The notes: generated by a model not told the origin, from the letters alone. Counted from the first letter of the stretch, positions 47,525 through 57,619 are shown. The stretch: 64,000 nucleotides of DNA from Bifidobacterium imperatoris (GCF_002860405.1 NZ_NMWV01000001.1:48366-112365); one strand, 5' to 3'. Translations and numbers: made by a program.

Positions 47525-48715
47525 ATGGCAAGTCTGCTGCTTGCGGTGATTTACATAGCATTTATCAGTCTTGGTCTTCCTGATGCATTGCTAGGTGCCG
47601 CTTGGCCAACAATGAGCCAGGATCTTGCCGTGCCGGTCTCATGGGCAGGTGGCATCTCGGCGGTGATTTCCATGTTCACCATCGTGTCCGCATTGCTTTC
47701 GGATCGTATGACTCTGAAATTCGGGGCAGGACGCGTCACCGCAGTATCCGTAGCGCTTACCGCAGCGGCTTTGGCTGGCTTCTCCATCGCGCCGAATTAC
47801 TGGGTGCTGCTGCTGATTGCCGTACCCTATGGTCTCGGTGCAGGCGGCGTGGATGCCGCGCTGAACAACTACGTGGCCGTGCATTATGAAAGCCGACACA
47901 TGAGCTGGCTACATTGCATGTGGGGAGTCGGCGCATCCATCGGCCCGTACATTATGGGCTTTGCGCTATCCCGCGGTCAGGGCTGGCCTTGGGGATATCG
48001 GTACATTGCCATCTTGCAGGTGGCGCTTACCGTGGTTCTGGTGCTGAGTTTGCCGTTGTGGAAATCACGCAAGCGCACCACCGCGGAAGAGCGAGCTGAC
48101 GCCAGCACCGCTGCACCTGAAGGAGAGACTCGGAAGCCTCTGGGAGTGGCCGGAGTACTGGCCATTCGCGGAGCCAAGGAAATCCTCATCATGTTTTTCT
48201 GCTATTGCGCCATCGAGACCACAGCCGGCTTGTGGGCATCCAGCTACATGGTGCTGCACGGCGGTGTGGATAAGATCACCGCGGCAAGTTGGGCCAGCCT
48301 GTTCTATGTGGGCATCACTGTGGGGCGAGGATTGTCTGGATTCATCACCATGAAACTCTCCGATCCTGCGATGATTCGGCTGGGGCAGTCTCTGGTTCTG
48401 GCCGGCATCCTTGTTATGTTCGTGCCGCTGCCGCACCATCTGGGCATTGTGGTTGGTCTCGTGGTCGTCGGCCTCGGCTGCGCTCCGATTTATCCATGCG
48501 TTATCCATTCAACGCCTACGTACTTCGGTGAAGAAAACTCGCAGGCCATCGTTGGCGTGCAGATGGCATGTGCGTATATGGGCTCGTTGCTTATGCCTCC
48601 GGTGTTCGGCGTCATTGCTCAATACATCAGCATCTCGCTCTACCCGTGGTACCTGTTGCTGTTCTTGGTGCTGATGACGGTGATGCACGAGCGTCTGCGC
48701 AAAATTCGTGGATAA
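47525..48715 (+). CDS. MFS transporter
   Basis: A 396-residue major facilitator with about twelve helices. It starts LLAVIYIAFISLGLPDALLG, a pattern seen in FucP/sugar-type MFS proteins, with a following GLGAGGVDAALNNYVAVHYE and HCMWGVGASIGPYIMG. The central loop is hydrophilic (RKRTTAEERADASTAAPEGE). ATG at 47525 has GGAGAGG upstream; a longer frame to 47471 would run over the putative operator at 47451-47468. The substrate is not known; proximity to ribokinase could point to a sugar, but each gene has its own promoter region. Confidence 0.85.
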   Translation: MASLLLAVIYIAFISLGLPDALLGAAWPTMSQDLAVPVSWAGGISAVISMFTIVSALLSDRMTLKFGAGRVTAVSVALTAAALAGFSIAPNYWVLLLIAVPYGLGAGGVDAALNNYVAVHYESRHMSWLHCMWGVGASIGPYIMGFALSRGQGWPWGYRYIAILQVALTVVLVLSLPLWKSRKRTTAEERADASTAAPEGETRKPLGVAGVLAIRGAKEILIMFFCYCAIETTAGLWASSYMVLHGGVDKITAASWASLFYVGITVGRGLSGFITMKLSDPAMIRLGQSLVLAGILVMFVPLPHHLGIVVGLVVVGLGCAPIYPCVIHSTPTYFGEENSQAIVGVQMACAYMGSLLMPPVFGVIAQYISISLYPWYLLLFLVLMTVMHERLRKIRG

Positions 48716-48830
48716 TGCCGGGCTGATGGTGTTTGCGATGGGAGCTTGATTACGGCTGCTGCACGGTATGCATTGCATGGGCATAGTTCACCGGAATGTA
48801 GCCATTTTGTTATCGGCTGGTAGCCTCTGA

Positions 48831-48858
48831 TTCGACCTTTGGGCCGTGGGCCTACTAT
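48831..48858 (+). promoter_or_regulatory. Promoter of the ribokinase gene
   Basis: TTCGAC (48831-48836), 16-bp spacer, TACTAT (48853-48858). The start codon lies only 12 bases past the -10 box, so the mRNA would be almost leaderless. Confidence 0.6.
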
Positions 48859-48869
48859 GCTGTGCAAAC

Positions 48870-49862
48870 ATGGAGAAAAGTGAAGAACATGAGCAGATGC
48901 CTGAACCGGTGCGTGATCGACTGGAAGCACTGGGTAAGGCACAGGGTTCTGTGATTGTAGTTGGCTCCATGAACGCCGACTACACCGTGAGCACAAAACG
49001 ACTGCCCAAGCCGGGTGAAACCGTAAACGGCGGAGCCATGAAAGTATTGCCGGGCGGTAAGGGAGCTAATCAGGCGTCCGCCGCGGCTAGGCTCGGTGCC
49101 AACGTACAATTGTTGGGCGCTGTTGGAGAAGACGCGAATGCGGACTTCTTGCTGAGCAAGCTTGACGAGGCAGGCGTGGATACCGCTGACATTCTGCATG
49201 TGGAAGGCCCGAGCGGCACCACGCTGATTACCGTCAGCGCTGAAGGCGAGAACACCATTGTCTATTCGCCTGGATCCAATTCCAAGGCCAGCGCTGGGTA
49301 TGTACAGTCTCACCGCGATACCATCGCGCAATGCGCGGTGCTGGGTTTATGCTTGGAAAGCCCCATTTCCACGGTGATTGCAGCGGCTCAGACCGCTCAT
49401 GATGCCGGGGTGACCGTGCTGCTCAACGACTCGCCATTCATGGACGAGCTTCCACATGAACTGGTGGAAGCCACGGATATTCTGCTGGTCAACCAGCATG
49501 AAGTCGCCCAGCTGTTGGGCTTGCCGGACACCGAAAGCACCGATGATTACGACTGGTATGAAGTGGTGGCCCGCTTCACTGACTACGGCTTCGACCGCGC
49601 CATCGTGACGCTGGGTGCATCTGGATCCATCGTAATTGAGGATGGCCGTTGGCATCGCGTTTCCGCAGCGCAAGTCGATGCGGTGGATACCACTGGATGC
49701 GGTGACTCCTTCATGGGTACCGTGCTCGCCGGTTTGGCCGCGAAGTTCACCTTGCTGCAATCCGCGCAGATCGGCTCCTATGTTTCCGCATATGCTGCCA
49801 CCAAGCTTGGTGCGCAAAGCGCTTATGGTACGGCTGAAGAAGTTATTGAATACTTCAGCTGA
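48870..49862 (+). CDS. rbsK: Ribokinase-like PfkB sugar kinase
   Basis: A 330-residue PfkB-family kinase that most probably phosphorylates ribose to ribose-5-phosphate. The substrate-side motif GGKGANQASAAARLGANVQL and the catalytic ATP-side motif DTTGCGDSFMGTVLAGLA (DTTGAGD-type) are clear. VVGSMNADYTVSTKRLPKPG is typical of ribokinases. The N-terminal 28 residues are an extra acidic extension (MEKSEEHEQMPEPVRDRLEA), and starts at 48870 or 48897 are possible. There is no ribose transporter beside it; the preceding MFS gene could serve but that is speculation. Confidence 0.88.
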   Translation: MEKSEEHEQMPEPVRDRLEALGKAQGSVIVVGSMNADYTVSTKRLPKPGETVNGGAMKVLPGGKGANQASAAARLGANVQLLGAVGEDANADFLLSKLDEAGVDTADILHVEGPSGTTLITVSAEGENTIVYSPGSNSKASAGYVQSHRDTIAQCAVLGLCLESPISTVIAAAQTAHDAGVTVLLNDSPFMDELPHELVEATDILLVNQHEVAQLLGLPDTESTDDYDWYEVVARFTDYGFDRAIVTLGASGSIVIEDGRWHRVSAAQVDAVDTTGCGDSFMGTVLAGLAAKFTLLQSAQIGSYVSAYAATKLGAQSAYGTAEEVIEYFS

Positions 49863-49913
49863 TTTGATGCTGTTGCTATTGATTTAGCGCGATAAATTCG
49901 CATGTGAACCGAC

Positions 49914-49954
49914 AATGTGCCCCGCTGGCTGCTTGCTAGCGGGGCACATTTGCT
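49914..49954 (+). terminator. Terminator after ribokinase
   Basis: AATGTGCCCCGCT (49914-49926) with AGCGGGGCACATT (49938-49950), a perfect 13-bp stem, then TGCT. Confidence 0.82.
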
Positions 49955-50026
49955 ATTGAGTCGAGGTTTTGCTCTGTTGGATAGGCATTGTTGCCATTGT
50001 TGATACCGCGGACTAGGCTCGAACAT

Positions 50027-53000
50027 ATGTGCGAAAGTCTGAATCTATTTGCCGAACCTACCCAAATATGGTTCAAGCATGCATTTGGGCAGCCTACTGA
50101 AGCACAGAATCAGACTTGGCCGGCTATCAAAACCGGTGACAATGTACTTGTCATTGCGCCCACGGGTTCCGGTAAAACACTGGCGGCATTCCTGGCTGCC
50201 ATCGACCGACTTATGGTGCATGATAAGAGCAAGCACACGCAGTCGCAGCGCGCTGGTGTGCGAGTACTATACATTTCACCGTTGAAGGCGCTCGCAGTCG
50301 ATGTGGCTAAAAACCTCGAACGGCCACTCGAAGGCATCGCCGTACAATGCGAGGCACAAGGTCTGGCCGCGCCCACAATCACCATTGCCACTCGTTCCGG
50401 AGATACGACCGCGCAAGAACGACGGCGCATTGCTTCTCATCCGCCGGACATTCTGGTTACAACTCCGGAATCTCTCTATTTGTTGCTGACTTCGAAAGCG
50501 GGCCGTATTCTTTCCACGGTGGAAACGGTGATTGTGGATGAGATTCATGCCATAGCCGGTACCAAGCGTGGCGCACATCTAGCATTAAGCCTTGAGCGAT
50601 TGGAAAACCTGGTTGCGGAAAGCCGTAAGCGTGAGGTGATGGATAAGTCGCACGATTCCGCTAAGGCCAAGGGGGCGGGTAATGCGCGCAATGAACGGCA
50701 TATTCAGCGCATCGGACTCTCCGCCACGGTGAACCCGCCTGAAGAAGCCGCCCGATTTCTGGGCGGTGGCAGGCCGGTAACCATCATCAATCCTGGTGGC
50801 AGGCCGGCTATGGATTTGAAAATGGTCGAGCCGCTGGAAAACATGCGGGATTTGCAGTCCGTAAACGCTAAGCATCGTGCTGGCGGAGTGGATGCGGAGA
50901 AAACGCCGCACATCAGCGGAGTCACTCCAGCGATGCAGCGGCTGGCCGAGCGCAAGGGCATCGTCGAATCCGATTCCTCGGCGATTATTGGTGCTCGTGG
51001 CGACCGTACCTCTGGTTCGATATGGCCAGTGGTGGAGCGTAGCATCTTGGATGAGATTCTGACGCACCACACCACGCTGGTATTTGTGAATTCGCGTGGC
51101 GTTGCCGAAAAGCTCACCGCCCGATTGAACGACATGTACGCCGAACAGCGAAACGATGCGCTGACACAGCATGATGCCGTCAATGATGACTCGTGGTCTG
51201 CAGGGCCAGATTCTCCTGAAGGGCGTGAAGGCTTCGCGAAACATTATGACGCTGTAGTGGGCTCTACCACCATGCTGGTTGGCTCGCATGAAGGCGACGA
51301 TGTGATTGCGATGGCCCATCACGGTTCCGTTTCTAAAGACCGCCGCAAGATGATCGAGGAACGGTTGAAGCGTGGCGAATTGCGTTGCGTGGTGGCGACT
51401 TCCAGCCTGGAGCTCGGCATTGACATGGGTTCCGTGGATTTGGTGATTCAGGTGGATACTCCGCTATCCGTTTCCTCTGGTTTACAGCGAGTGGGCCGCG
51501 CCGATCATCAGGTTGGGGGAGTCTCCCATGCGCTGTTCTATCCGTTGACCCGACAGCAGATTGTCACTTCGGCGGCGAGTTTGGAATCGATGATGGCGGG
51601 CGACATTGAGTCACTTGCCGTACCGCGTAATCCGCTCGACGTGCTCGCACAGCAGACAGTGGCTGAGGCGTCCATGCATAATCTCAAGGCAGATGAGTGG
51701 TATGCCACAGTATGCCATAGTGCGCCATTTGCCGGACTGCCGCGCGACATGTTCGATGCGGTGATTGGCATGATGTCCGGTGCGTACAACACTGAAGAAT
51801 TCTCCGCGTTCAAACCGCGGCTTATGTGGAATAAAGAAGAAGGTGTGATTTCCGCACGTCCGGGTGCGCAAAAGATTGCCGTTACTTCGGGTGGCACGAT
51901 TCCCGATCGCGGTCTGTATACTGTGGTTCTTCCTGAAGCCGACGCTGGCAAAGGACAGCGCCGTGTGGGTGAGCTGGATGAGGAAATGGTGTATGAATCG
52001 CGCGTAGGCGATGTGATTACGCTCGGTACGTCGTCTTGGCAGATTCAGGAGATTACCCGCGACCGTGTGGTAGTGACACCTGCACCCGGGCGTACGGCCC
52101 GTCTGCCGTTCTGGCATGGAGAAGGCGCGGGACGTGATTATGGCTTCAGCCGAACCATCGGTCGATTCCTGCGCGAAACCACCGCCGGATTGGAACTACC
52201 TTCTGGCTCCACTCAGGAGGAGAGCTGTCACCGTACGGCGGCTGAAGGGAGACTCCAGCCACACTTCATCCCAGCCATCACGCATCGCCTTCAACATGAC
52301 GGCCTCGACGCCAACGCCATCACCAACCTTGCGAATCTGCTTGCCGAACAGCAAACCGTCACCGGTGTCGTGCCCGATGACAGAACCTTGGTGGTAGAAC
52401 GTACGCGCGACGAAGATGGCGGTTGGCGAGTTGTTTTGTTAAGTCCCTTTGGTCGCCGCGTGCACGAACCGTGGGCTATGGCCATCAGTCGTAGGCTTGC
52501 CGCCCGATACGGGTTCGAAGGCCAGGCCTATGCTGCGGACGATGGCATCGTGATTCAACTGCCGGACGGCGAAGGACACATCCCGGTAGCCGATTTGTTC
52601 CTGTTCGACCCTGAGGATTTGCGCTCCGATGTGGAGCGGCAGGTTGGCGAATCGGTACTATTCGCTGCACGATTCCGCGAATGTGCAGCACGCTCCCTAT
52701 TCATGCCACGCTCCGATCCGGGGCGGCGCGTGCCGCTCTGGCAGCAAAGACTCCGTGCCGCGCAACTGCTGCAATCGGCTCGGACCGCGAAGAACTTCCC
52801 ATTGCTGTTGGAAACCGCGCGCGAATGTCTGCAGGACGTCTACGACATGCCGGCTCTGCATACAGTGATGACTGGGCTTGAGACGGGCAACATCATCATC
52901 AAGGATGTAGAAACCGAAACACCTTCACCGTTTGCGGAAAACATTCTCTTCGGTTTCGTGGGTGCGGTGATGTACCAGTATGACCAGCCTCAAGCCGAGC

Positions 53001-54901
53001 GCAATGCGCAACTGTTGTCTCTTGATCCGCAAGTGCTCGAACGCCTACTGGGCAGTACGAATATGGCTCAAGTTTTGGACCCTGAAGTGATTCGTACCGT
53101 GGAACAGGAACTGGGTGAGCGCACTTTCTGGAACGAGCTTGCCGCGGATGATATCGTCGGCAGAATAGCCCGGTATGCGAAAACTCATGGTCCTTTCACC
53201 ACCGAGCAAATCATCGATGAACTGGGCATTAGCGCAAATGATGCGGTACATGAATTGGACAGATTGGCCAGTCTCGGAGAGCTGCTCAAAGGGCATTTCG
53301 TCGATAATGATTCTGCAGCTGATTCAGTTTCTGATGCCCAAAATAACACTCGGAATCCTGAACAATGGCTGCACAAGGATGTATTCCGCCGCATCCGTCA
53401 GCGCTCGCTTGCCAAAGCGCGCAAGGCAATCAAACCAGTGGAGCTGGCTGCTTATCAGATGTTCCTGCTTGACCGCCAAGGTGTGGGACCTGTCGGCGGT
53501 GAACGGTATGAGGGCGTGGACGGTTTGATGCGAGTCATCGAGCAGTTGGAAGGTTTGGCTTTGCCTGCCGCGTTATGGGAATCCTCCATATTTCCCGCCC
53601 GTGTGCGTGACTATCAGCCGGCGTTATTGGATGAACTGCTCACCTCCGGGGATGTAGTATGGGTGGGTTCTAAAGCCGGTGCAACAGGCGCGATGGAGGC
53701 GGGAGAAATCAGCTTCCATCCAGCGGATTCTGTGCTCTTGTCTGATGCATCGAACGCTGCGGATTCCATACAGAGCGGTAGCACTGATAATGGGTCAGCC
53801 ACGATGCCGCAAGCTATTCTTTCGGCACTTTCGACAGGCGGGGCTTTCCATGCGCGTCAACTGATGGACGCCGCCAAACATATCTGGAACGAGACCGCCG
53901 AACCGGATATCAATCCAGAAACCGGCGAAATCATTCCTCAGGAGTGGAGCGAACAACAGTTCAAGGATGCATTATGGAGTCTGGTCTGGCAGGGCAACAT
54001 CACCAATTCGAGTTTCACGCCTGTTCGCGCTCTGATGTCTGCGGGGCAAAACAGCCGGCATAAAACAACGGTCTCGCGCAGGCGGGGTCGGGTTGCGCCG
54101 ATTCGCCGCGCGACTACCGATATGTCCCTGTCCGGGCTGTGGTCGTTAACGATTGTGCAGATACATAACGACGACGATGCTCAAGTGTCTGAAACTGCGC
54201 AATCCATACAAGCCGAGCGTGTGCTCGCCACCGTGGACGTGCTGCTCGACCGATATGGCATTATCGCCCAGCCGTTGGTGGATCAGGAAAAGCTGCCAGG
54301 TGGATTCTCGGCGTTATATCCGGTGCTGAAGCGCATGGAAGAACATGGGCGATTGGTTCGTGGCATGTTCGTGCGTGGCTTTGGCGCAGCCCAATTCGCC
54401 GAACGGGAGACCGTGGACGCGTTGCGTCACTCGCGAGAAAGCCGTGAACAAACTGTGGTGGCGTTAAGCGTATTGGATCCGGCGAGCCTCAGCGGCGCGG
54501 CAATCGACTGGCCCCAGGTGAGTAGTGAAGCTATAAAGCCCACACGACGAGCCGGCTCACTTGTGGTGTTGAGCGCACAAGGCCCACTGTTATACGCTAC
54601 GGTGAAATCCAAGCATCTGACGGCATTCCCATCGCAGCCTCAATCCGCTGATAACAATAAACAAGACGCCAATGCCTCTGACAATATTCCAATCGATACC
54701 ATGATGCGCAAAGCCACCGCGGAACTGGCCTATGCATTGCAACGTGCAAGTGTTGGCACAGGATTCGGTGCCGGTAGCGGTCCTGTGACAGTAACTTTCA
54801 GCGATGTGAACGGCGAGCCACTAAACGCTCGCCATCCATTCGCGCGCACGCTCCACCAAGCAGGCTTCGTCCCCGTGCCTCAAGGCATGCGATTGTATTA
54901 G
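50027..54901 (+). CDS. lhr: Lhr-type large ATP-dependent helicase
   Basis: A 1624-residue superfamily 2 helicase of the Lhr class, which moves 3' to 5' on DNA and unwinds DNA:RNA hybrids in repair. Walker A is IAPTGSGKTLAAFLAAIDRL (near residue 45), the DExH box is VIVDEIHAIAGTKRGAHLAL, motif III is LSATVNPPEEAARFLGG, and motif VI lies in SGLQRVGRADHQVGG. A Lhr-core winged-helix region and a C-terminal helical domain of about 700 residues follow. ATG at 50027 begins the family motif (FAEPTQIWFKHAFGQPTEAQ); no ribosome binding site is seen, so translation may be leaderless. Confidence 0.92.
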   Translation: MCESLNLFAEPTQIWFKHAFGQPTEAQNQTWPAIKTGDNVLVIAPTGSGKTLAAFLAAIDRLMVHDKSKHTQSQRAGVRVLYISPLKALAVDVAKNLERPLEGIAVQCEAQGLAAPTITIATRSGDTTAQERRRIASHPPDILVTTPESLYLLLTSKAGRILSTVETVIVDEIHAIAGTKRGAHLALSLERLENLVAESRKREVMDKSHDSAKAKGAGNARNERHIQRIGLSATVNPPEEAARFLGGGRPVTIINPGGRPAMDLKMVEPLENMRDLQSVNAKHRAGGVDAEKTPHISGVTPAMQRLAERKGIVESDSSAIIGARGDRTSGSIWPVVERSILDEILTHHTTLVFVNSRGVAEKLTARLNDMYAEQRNDALTQHDAVNDDSWSAGPDSPEGREGFAKHYDAVVGSTTMLVGSHEGDDVIAMAHHGSVSKDRRKMIEERLKRGELRCVVATSSLELGIDMGSVDLVIQVDTPLSVSSGLQRVGRADHQVGGVSHALFYPLTRQQIVTSAASLESMMAGDIESLAVPRNPLDVLAQQTVAEASMHNLKADEWYATVCHSAPFAGLPRDMFDAVIGMMSGAYNTEEFSAFKPRLMWNKEEGVISARPGAQKIAVTSGGTIPDRGLYTVVLPEADAGKGQRRVGELDEEMVYESRVGDVITLGTSSWQIQEITRDRVVVTPAPGRTARLPFWHGEGAGRDYGFSRTIGRFLRETTAGLELPSGSTQEESCHRTAAEGRLQPHFIPAITHRLQHDGLDANAITNLANLLAEQQTVTGVVPDDRTLVVERTRDEDGGWRVVLLSPFGRRVHEPWAMAISRRLAARYGFEGQAYAADDGIVIQLPDGEGHIPVADLFLFDPEDLRSDVERQVGESVLFAARFRECAARSLFMPRSDPGRRVPLWQQRLRAAQLLQSARTAKNFPLLLETARECLQDVYDMPALHTVMTGLETGNIIIKDVETETPSPFAENILFGFVGAVMYQYDQPQAERNAQLLSLDPQVLERLLGSTNMAQVLDPEVIRTVEQELGERTFWNELAADDIVGRIARYAKTHGPFTTEQIIDELGISANDAVHELDRLASLGELLKGHFVDNDSAADSVSDAQNNTRNPEQWLHKDVFRRIRQRSLAKARKAIKPVELAAYQMFLLDRQGVGPVGGERYEGVDGLMRVIEQLEGLALPAALWESSIFPARVRDYQPALLDELLTSGDVVWVGSKAGATGAMEAGEISFHPADSVLLSDASNAADSIQSGSTDNGSATMPQAILSALSTGGAFHARQLMDAAKHIWNETAEPDINPETGEIIPQEWSEQQFKDALWSLVWQGNITNSSFTPVRALMSAGQNSRHKTTVSRRRGRVAPIRRATTDMSLSGLWSLTIVQIHNDDDAQVSETAQSIQAERVLATVDVLLDRYGIIAQPLVDQEKLPGGFSALYPVLKRMEEHGRLVRGMFVRGFGAAQFAERETVDALRHSRESREQTVVALSVLDPASLSGAAIDWPQVSSEAIKPTRRAGSLVVLSAQGPLLYATVKSKHLTAFPSQPQSADNNKQDANASDNIPIDTMMRKATAELAYALQRASVGTGFGAGSGPVTVTFSDVNGEPLNARHPFARTLHQAGFVPVPQGMRLY

Positions 54902-54934
54902 CGGCATTCCAAAATCTGCCATGCTCGAAAAGAA

Positions 54935-54974
54935 GCAGGTCTGTCTCCCGGCAGAATCCAGAGGACAGACCTGC
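54935..54974. terminator. Terminator between convergent lhr and alcohol dehydrogenase
   Basis: GCAGGTCTGTC (54935-54945) with GACAGACCTGC (54964-54974). On the minus strand the stem is followed by TTCTTTTC, a better U-tract than on the plus side. Confidence 0.8.
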
Positions 54975-55001
54975 GTTTGAATGCGGTTTGTTATTTGCGG
55001 C

Positions 55002-56141
55002 TCAGTACAACTCTTCGAAAATCTTGCGCACGCGATCGGCGTCGAGAGGTACGAAATTGTTCCGCATCAGTCGTGCCTGAGTGGTCATCACACGTTCCGT
55101 GAACTCCGGTAGATCCTCGCGCGTCACGCCGTATTCGTGCAGAGCCTTCTTCGGCAACAGCTGGTTGATCAGTGCTTCCAGCTCGTCATACACATTGGCC
55201 ACATCACAGTCAAGCAAGTCGGCAAGCACGGCGTTCAGCTTCGCGATCTCACCATCCGACTTGATCTCCATGTAGTTGCGCAGCACGCCGGTGAACATCG
55301 CATAGTTCGATTCGCCGTGCGGCACATGATACTTACCGCCCAACTGGTAGCTCAGCGCGTGCACAGCCGCGCAACCGCCGGTATCGAAGCTGATGCCCGC
55401 GTAATCAGAAGCGATGAGGAAGTCATTCATCAGTTCATTGCGCTTAGTGCGGCGCTCGCTGCTGCCGGCAGGGCCAGCCGCAACAATCGCCTTATAGCCG
55501 TTGACGATCATCTTCATGGCCTCGTATCCGAACAGACGCGTGTACGGCGTGGAGTTGGGGGAGAGCGTCGACTCGACCGAATGCACGAGCGCATCCAGAG
55601 AGCTCGTCATGAACACATGGTCCGGCAAACCATAGAGCAGCTCGGGGATGAGCACAGCGTGATCGGCGAACATCTCCGGGCTGGCAATACCAGCCTTGCA
55701 GCCGAGACGCGTGCGGTTGATGGCCGCGATTTCGGTGACCTCGCTGCCGGTGCCGCAGGTGGTGGGCACGAGAACCAATTCGACCGTGCGCTTGAAGTCC
55801 GGCAGATGGTCAATCACATCATCGATGCTGGCGCCGCCGGCCACGGCCACGATCTTCGACATATCCATCACCGCGCCACCGCCGATGGCGACGATGCGGT
55901 TGTAATCAAACTGGCCGGCATCCTGGATGATGGCGTCGATCATCACATCGGTCGGCTCCTGATTGCCGTACTTGTCCACCAACAGCACGTTTGCGCCGTT
56001 GAGGCATGGCTTCAGGAATGCGTCATGAATCATGCCGATGCTGACCACTAGATCATTCGGGCCAAGCTCAAATGCTTCGGCGAATTCCTTGACCGTGGCG
56101 AACTGGTAGATGTCTTTCGGCCCTACGGTGAGCATCTTCAT
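55002..56141 (-). CDS. Iron-containing alcohol dehydrogenase family protein
   Basis: A 379-residue group III metal-dependent dehydrogenase, resembling 4-hydroxybutyrate dehydrogenases. The NAD-binding GGGAVMDMSKIVAV, VLVPTTCGTGSEVTEIAAIN, and the metal ligands in SSLDALVHSVES and CAAVHALSYQLGGKYHVPHG (two His) are intact. AACGGAGGATT lies upstream of the ATG at 56141. It oxidises or reduces a small alcohol/aldehyde pair with NAD(P); the true substrate is uncertain. The gene is alone, facing lhr and diverging from the Vsr-fold gene. Confidence 0.92.
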   Translation of the reverse strand: MKMLTVGPKDIYQFATVKEFAEAFELGPNDLVVSIGMIHDAFLKPCLNGANVLLVDKYGNQEPTDVMIDAIIQDAGQFDYNRIVAIGGGAVMDMSKIVAVAGGASIDDVIDHLPDFKRTVELVLVPTTCGTGSEVTEIAAINRTRLGCKAGIASPEMFADHAVLIPELLYGLPDHVFMTSSLDALVHSVESTLSPNSTPYTRLFGYEAMKMIVNGYKAIVAAGPAGSSERRTKRNELMNDFLIASDYAGISFDTGGCAAVHALSYQLGGKYHVPHGESNYAMFTGVLRNYMEIKSDGEIAKLNAVLADLLDCDVANVYDELEALINQLLPKKALHEYGVTREDLPEFTERVMTTQARLMRNNFVPLDADRVRKIFEELY

Positions 56142-56330
56142 GGTGTAATCCTCCGTTGTTTGGATGATGTTCGGATATTGCGCCCGATGCTAATCCCGGT
56201 TCATGTCCGCGATGTTGCTTTGCGTAATACAACAAAAACGGCTGACGTTGTAGTCGGTCTTCCGAGTGTCCATTCCAATACAATGTGGCAGAATTATATG
56301 TTATCGATTTCTGACGTTGAAAGAGGTGTC

Positions 56331-57284
56331 ATGGGTATTAGGACGCCGAAACAGAAATCTCGTTTATTCCAACAGCGTCAGCGAACATGGTCGCAAAATA
56401 AGTCTTCAGATATATCGAGTGCGTGCGGAAAAGCTCGTTTTCGTACCGAGCTGGATGCGAAGATTGCTTTGGCTAGTGTTCAGCGCCAGCGACGTGGCCG
56501 CGTGCGAGACAAGGATGAGAAACGTTACTATCTTTGTCCACAATGTCATGGATACCATTTGACGTCAAAACCGAGGTATAGCGGGAAGTCTCGTTATAGT
56601 GAAAAGGACAAGCCGGTCGCTCGAGTGAATACCGTACCGGCGAAACTCAAAGGCGTTTCTGTCTTCATTGAACATATTGGTGAGGATTGGATTTACACGA
56701 TTCCTGAATTTGACGCATACGGGAAGGCCGCATCGCAAGAAGAAGCGAAACAAACTGTTCGGACGATTATGAACTTTGTGGATGATTCCATTACCGCATC
56801 GTTCCGTTATTATTCGGATGATCAGAATATCGAATTGTTCTATGCCCAGCAGGTGGCTGGTTCGCAGAACTCATGTACAACGGAAAAACCGTCATATATG
56901 GAGCCTTTGCTGAGGCAATTGAGATCCATATTGTTCCGTAACGGTTTTCGATTCAGAAAGTATGATTCGCGATATCCTGGGCCGCCAGATATCGTGTTGC
57001 CAAAATATCGCACCATGGTATTCGTGGATTCCTGTCTGTGGCATGATCGGCAGGAGTGCTGTCGCAAGGCGTTGCCACCTGAATCACAACGCATTTGGCA
57101 GGAAACCCATATTGATGAATGGCGGCGGATGGTGGAGGAACGCCAGCGGTTGATAGATGAGGGCTGGACTGTTCTTTCATATTGGGAATGCCGTTTTTGC
57201 GATAATCGCAAACGCGCAAAGCGGTTGAACTCTTTCCTGAATGATGTGCGCAGCGTTGCGAACGATTTAGGAAAGAGTTCTTAA
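56331..57284 (+). CDS. Fusion of zinc ribbon, HicB-like and Vsr-fold endonuclease domains
   Basis: A 317-residue protein not matching any single family I know. Residues about 1-85 are basic and carry YLCPQCHGYHLTSKP, a phage-type zinc-ribbon motif. About 110-155 (FIEHIGEDWIYTIPEFDAYG, KAASQEEAKQTVRTIMNFVD) resembles a HicB fold. From about 195 to the end it matches very-short-patch repair (Vsr) nucleases: DSRYPGPPDIVLPKYRTMVF, DSCLWHDRQECC, and IDEGWTVLSYWECRFCDNRK. The Asp at about 220 and His at about 238 (CLWH) are kept; the other Vsr His is Asp (FVDSCLWH). ATG at 56331 has AAAGAGG upstream. No cytosine methylase gene adjoins, so classic T:G repair is doubtful. Confidence 0.72.
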   Translation: MGIRTPKQKSRLFQQRQRTWSQNKSSDISSACGKARFRTELDAKIALASVQRQRRGRVRDKDEKRYYLCPQCHGYHLTSKPRYSGKSRYSEKDKPVARVNTVPAKLKGVSVFIEHIGEDWIYTIPEFDAYGKAASQEEAKQTVRTIMNFVDDSITASFRYYSDDQNIELFYAQQVAGSQNSCTTEKPSYMEPLLRQLRSILFRNGFRFRKYDSRYPGPPDIVLPKYRTMVFVDSCLWHDRQECCRKALPPESQRIWQETHIDEWRRMVEERQRLIDEGWTVLSYWECRFCDNRKRAKRLNSFLNDVRSVANDLGKSS

Positions 57285-57308
57285 GCATGGTCTTGTTGCC
57301 GAGTGTGC

Positions 57309-57500
57309 TTATTCGATAGCTGTCGACTCTTTCTCATTGCGAAGCTGGAGAGCGGTAGCAGTGGCCCAAGTCAGAGTCGTTAAAACGCGCATCGTGATAC
57401 GCGTAGGATTTGGTTTTTCCCTCACGCACTCGAGGATTGCTGACGCTGCGTTAAGTGCAGTCGTAATCATGTACAAGGTGGAAATCTTAGGAATTCTCAT
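57309..57500 (-). CDS. Small hydrophobic protein (uncertain)
   Basis: A 63-residue frame beginning MRIPKISTLYMITTALNAAS, with a possible membrane helix (STLYMITTALNAASAILECV) and a second weaker hydrophobic segment (MRVLTTLTWATATALQL). It runs in the same direction as the DUF1304 gene, but lacks a clear ribosome binding site. The surrounding 57285-57619 gap holds no other candidate. It may be real or chance. Confidence 0.4.
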   Translation of the reverse strand: MRIPKISTLYMITTALNAASAILECVREKPNPTRITMRVLTTLTWATATALQLRNEKESTAIE

Positions 57501-57619
57501 GATTGTTATTGTAAGTAATTTACTGGATGCCGAACGGCTATGGCGCTGTTAATTTCTGTGGGCTGGTCTTGTTTTTTGATGGTTGCTTGTTCATGCTCGT
57601 TGAGAATGAGCTGCCGCAA

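Noticed and set aside
33818..50002. A 16-base match (CAACAATGGCAACAAT) between 33818-33833 and the reverse strand at 49987-50002 before lhr, as a second operator of the LacI-SBP regulator
   Set aside because: The match is low-complexity and internally repetitive, in opposite orientation, without the ATTGATG element; it may be chance.
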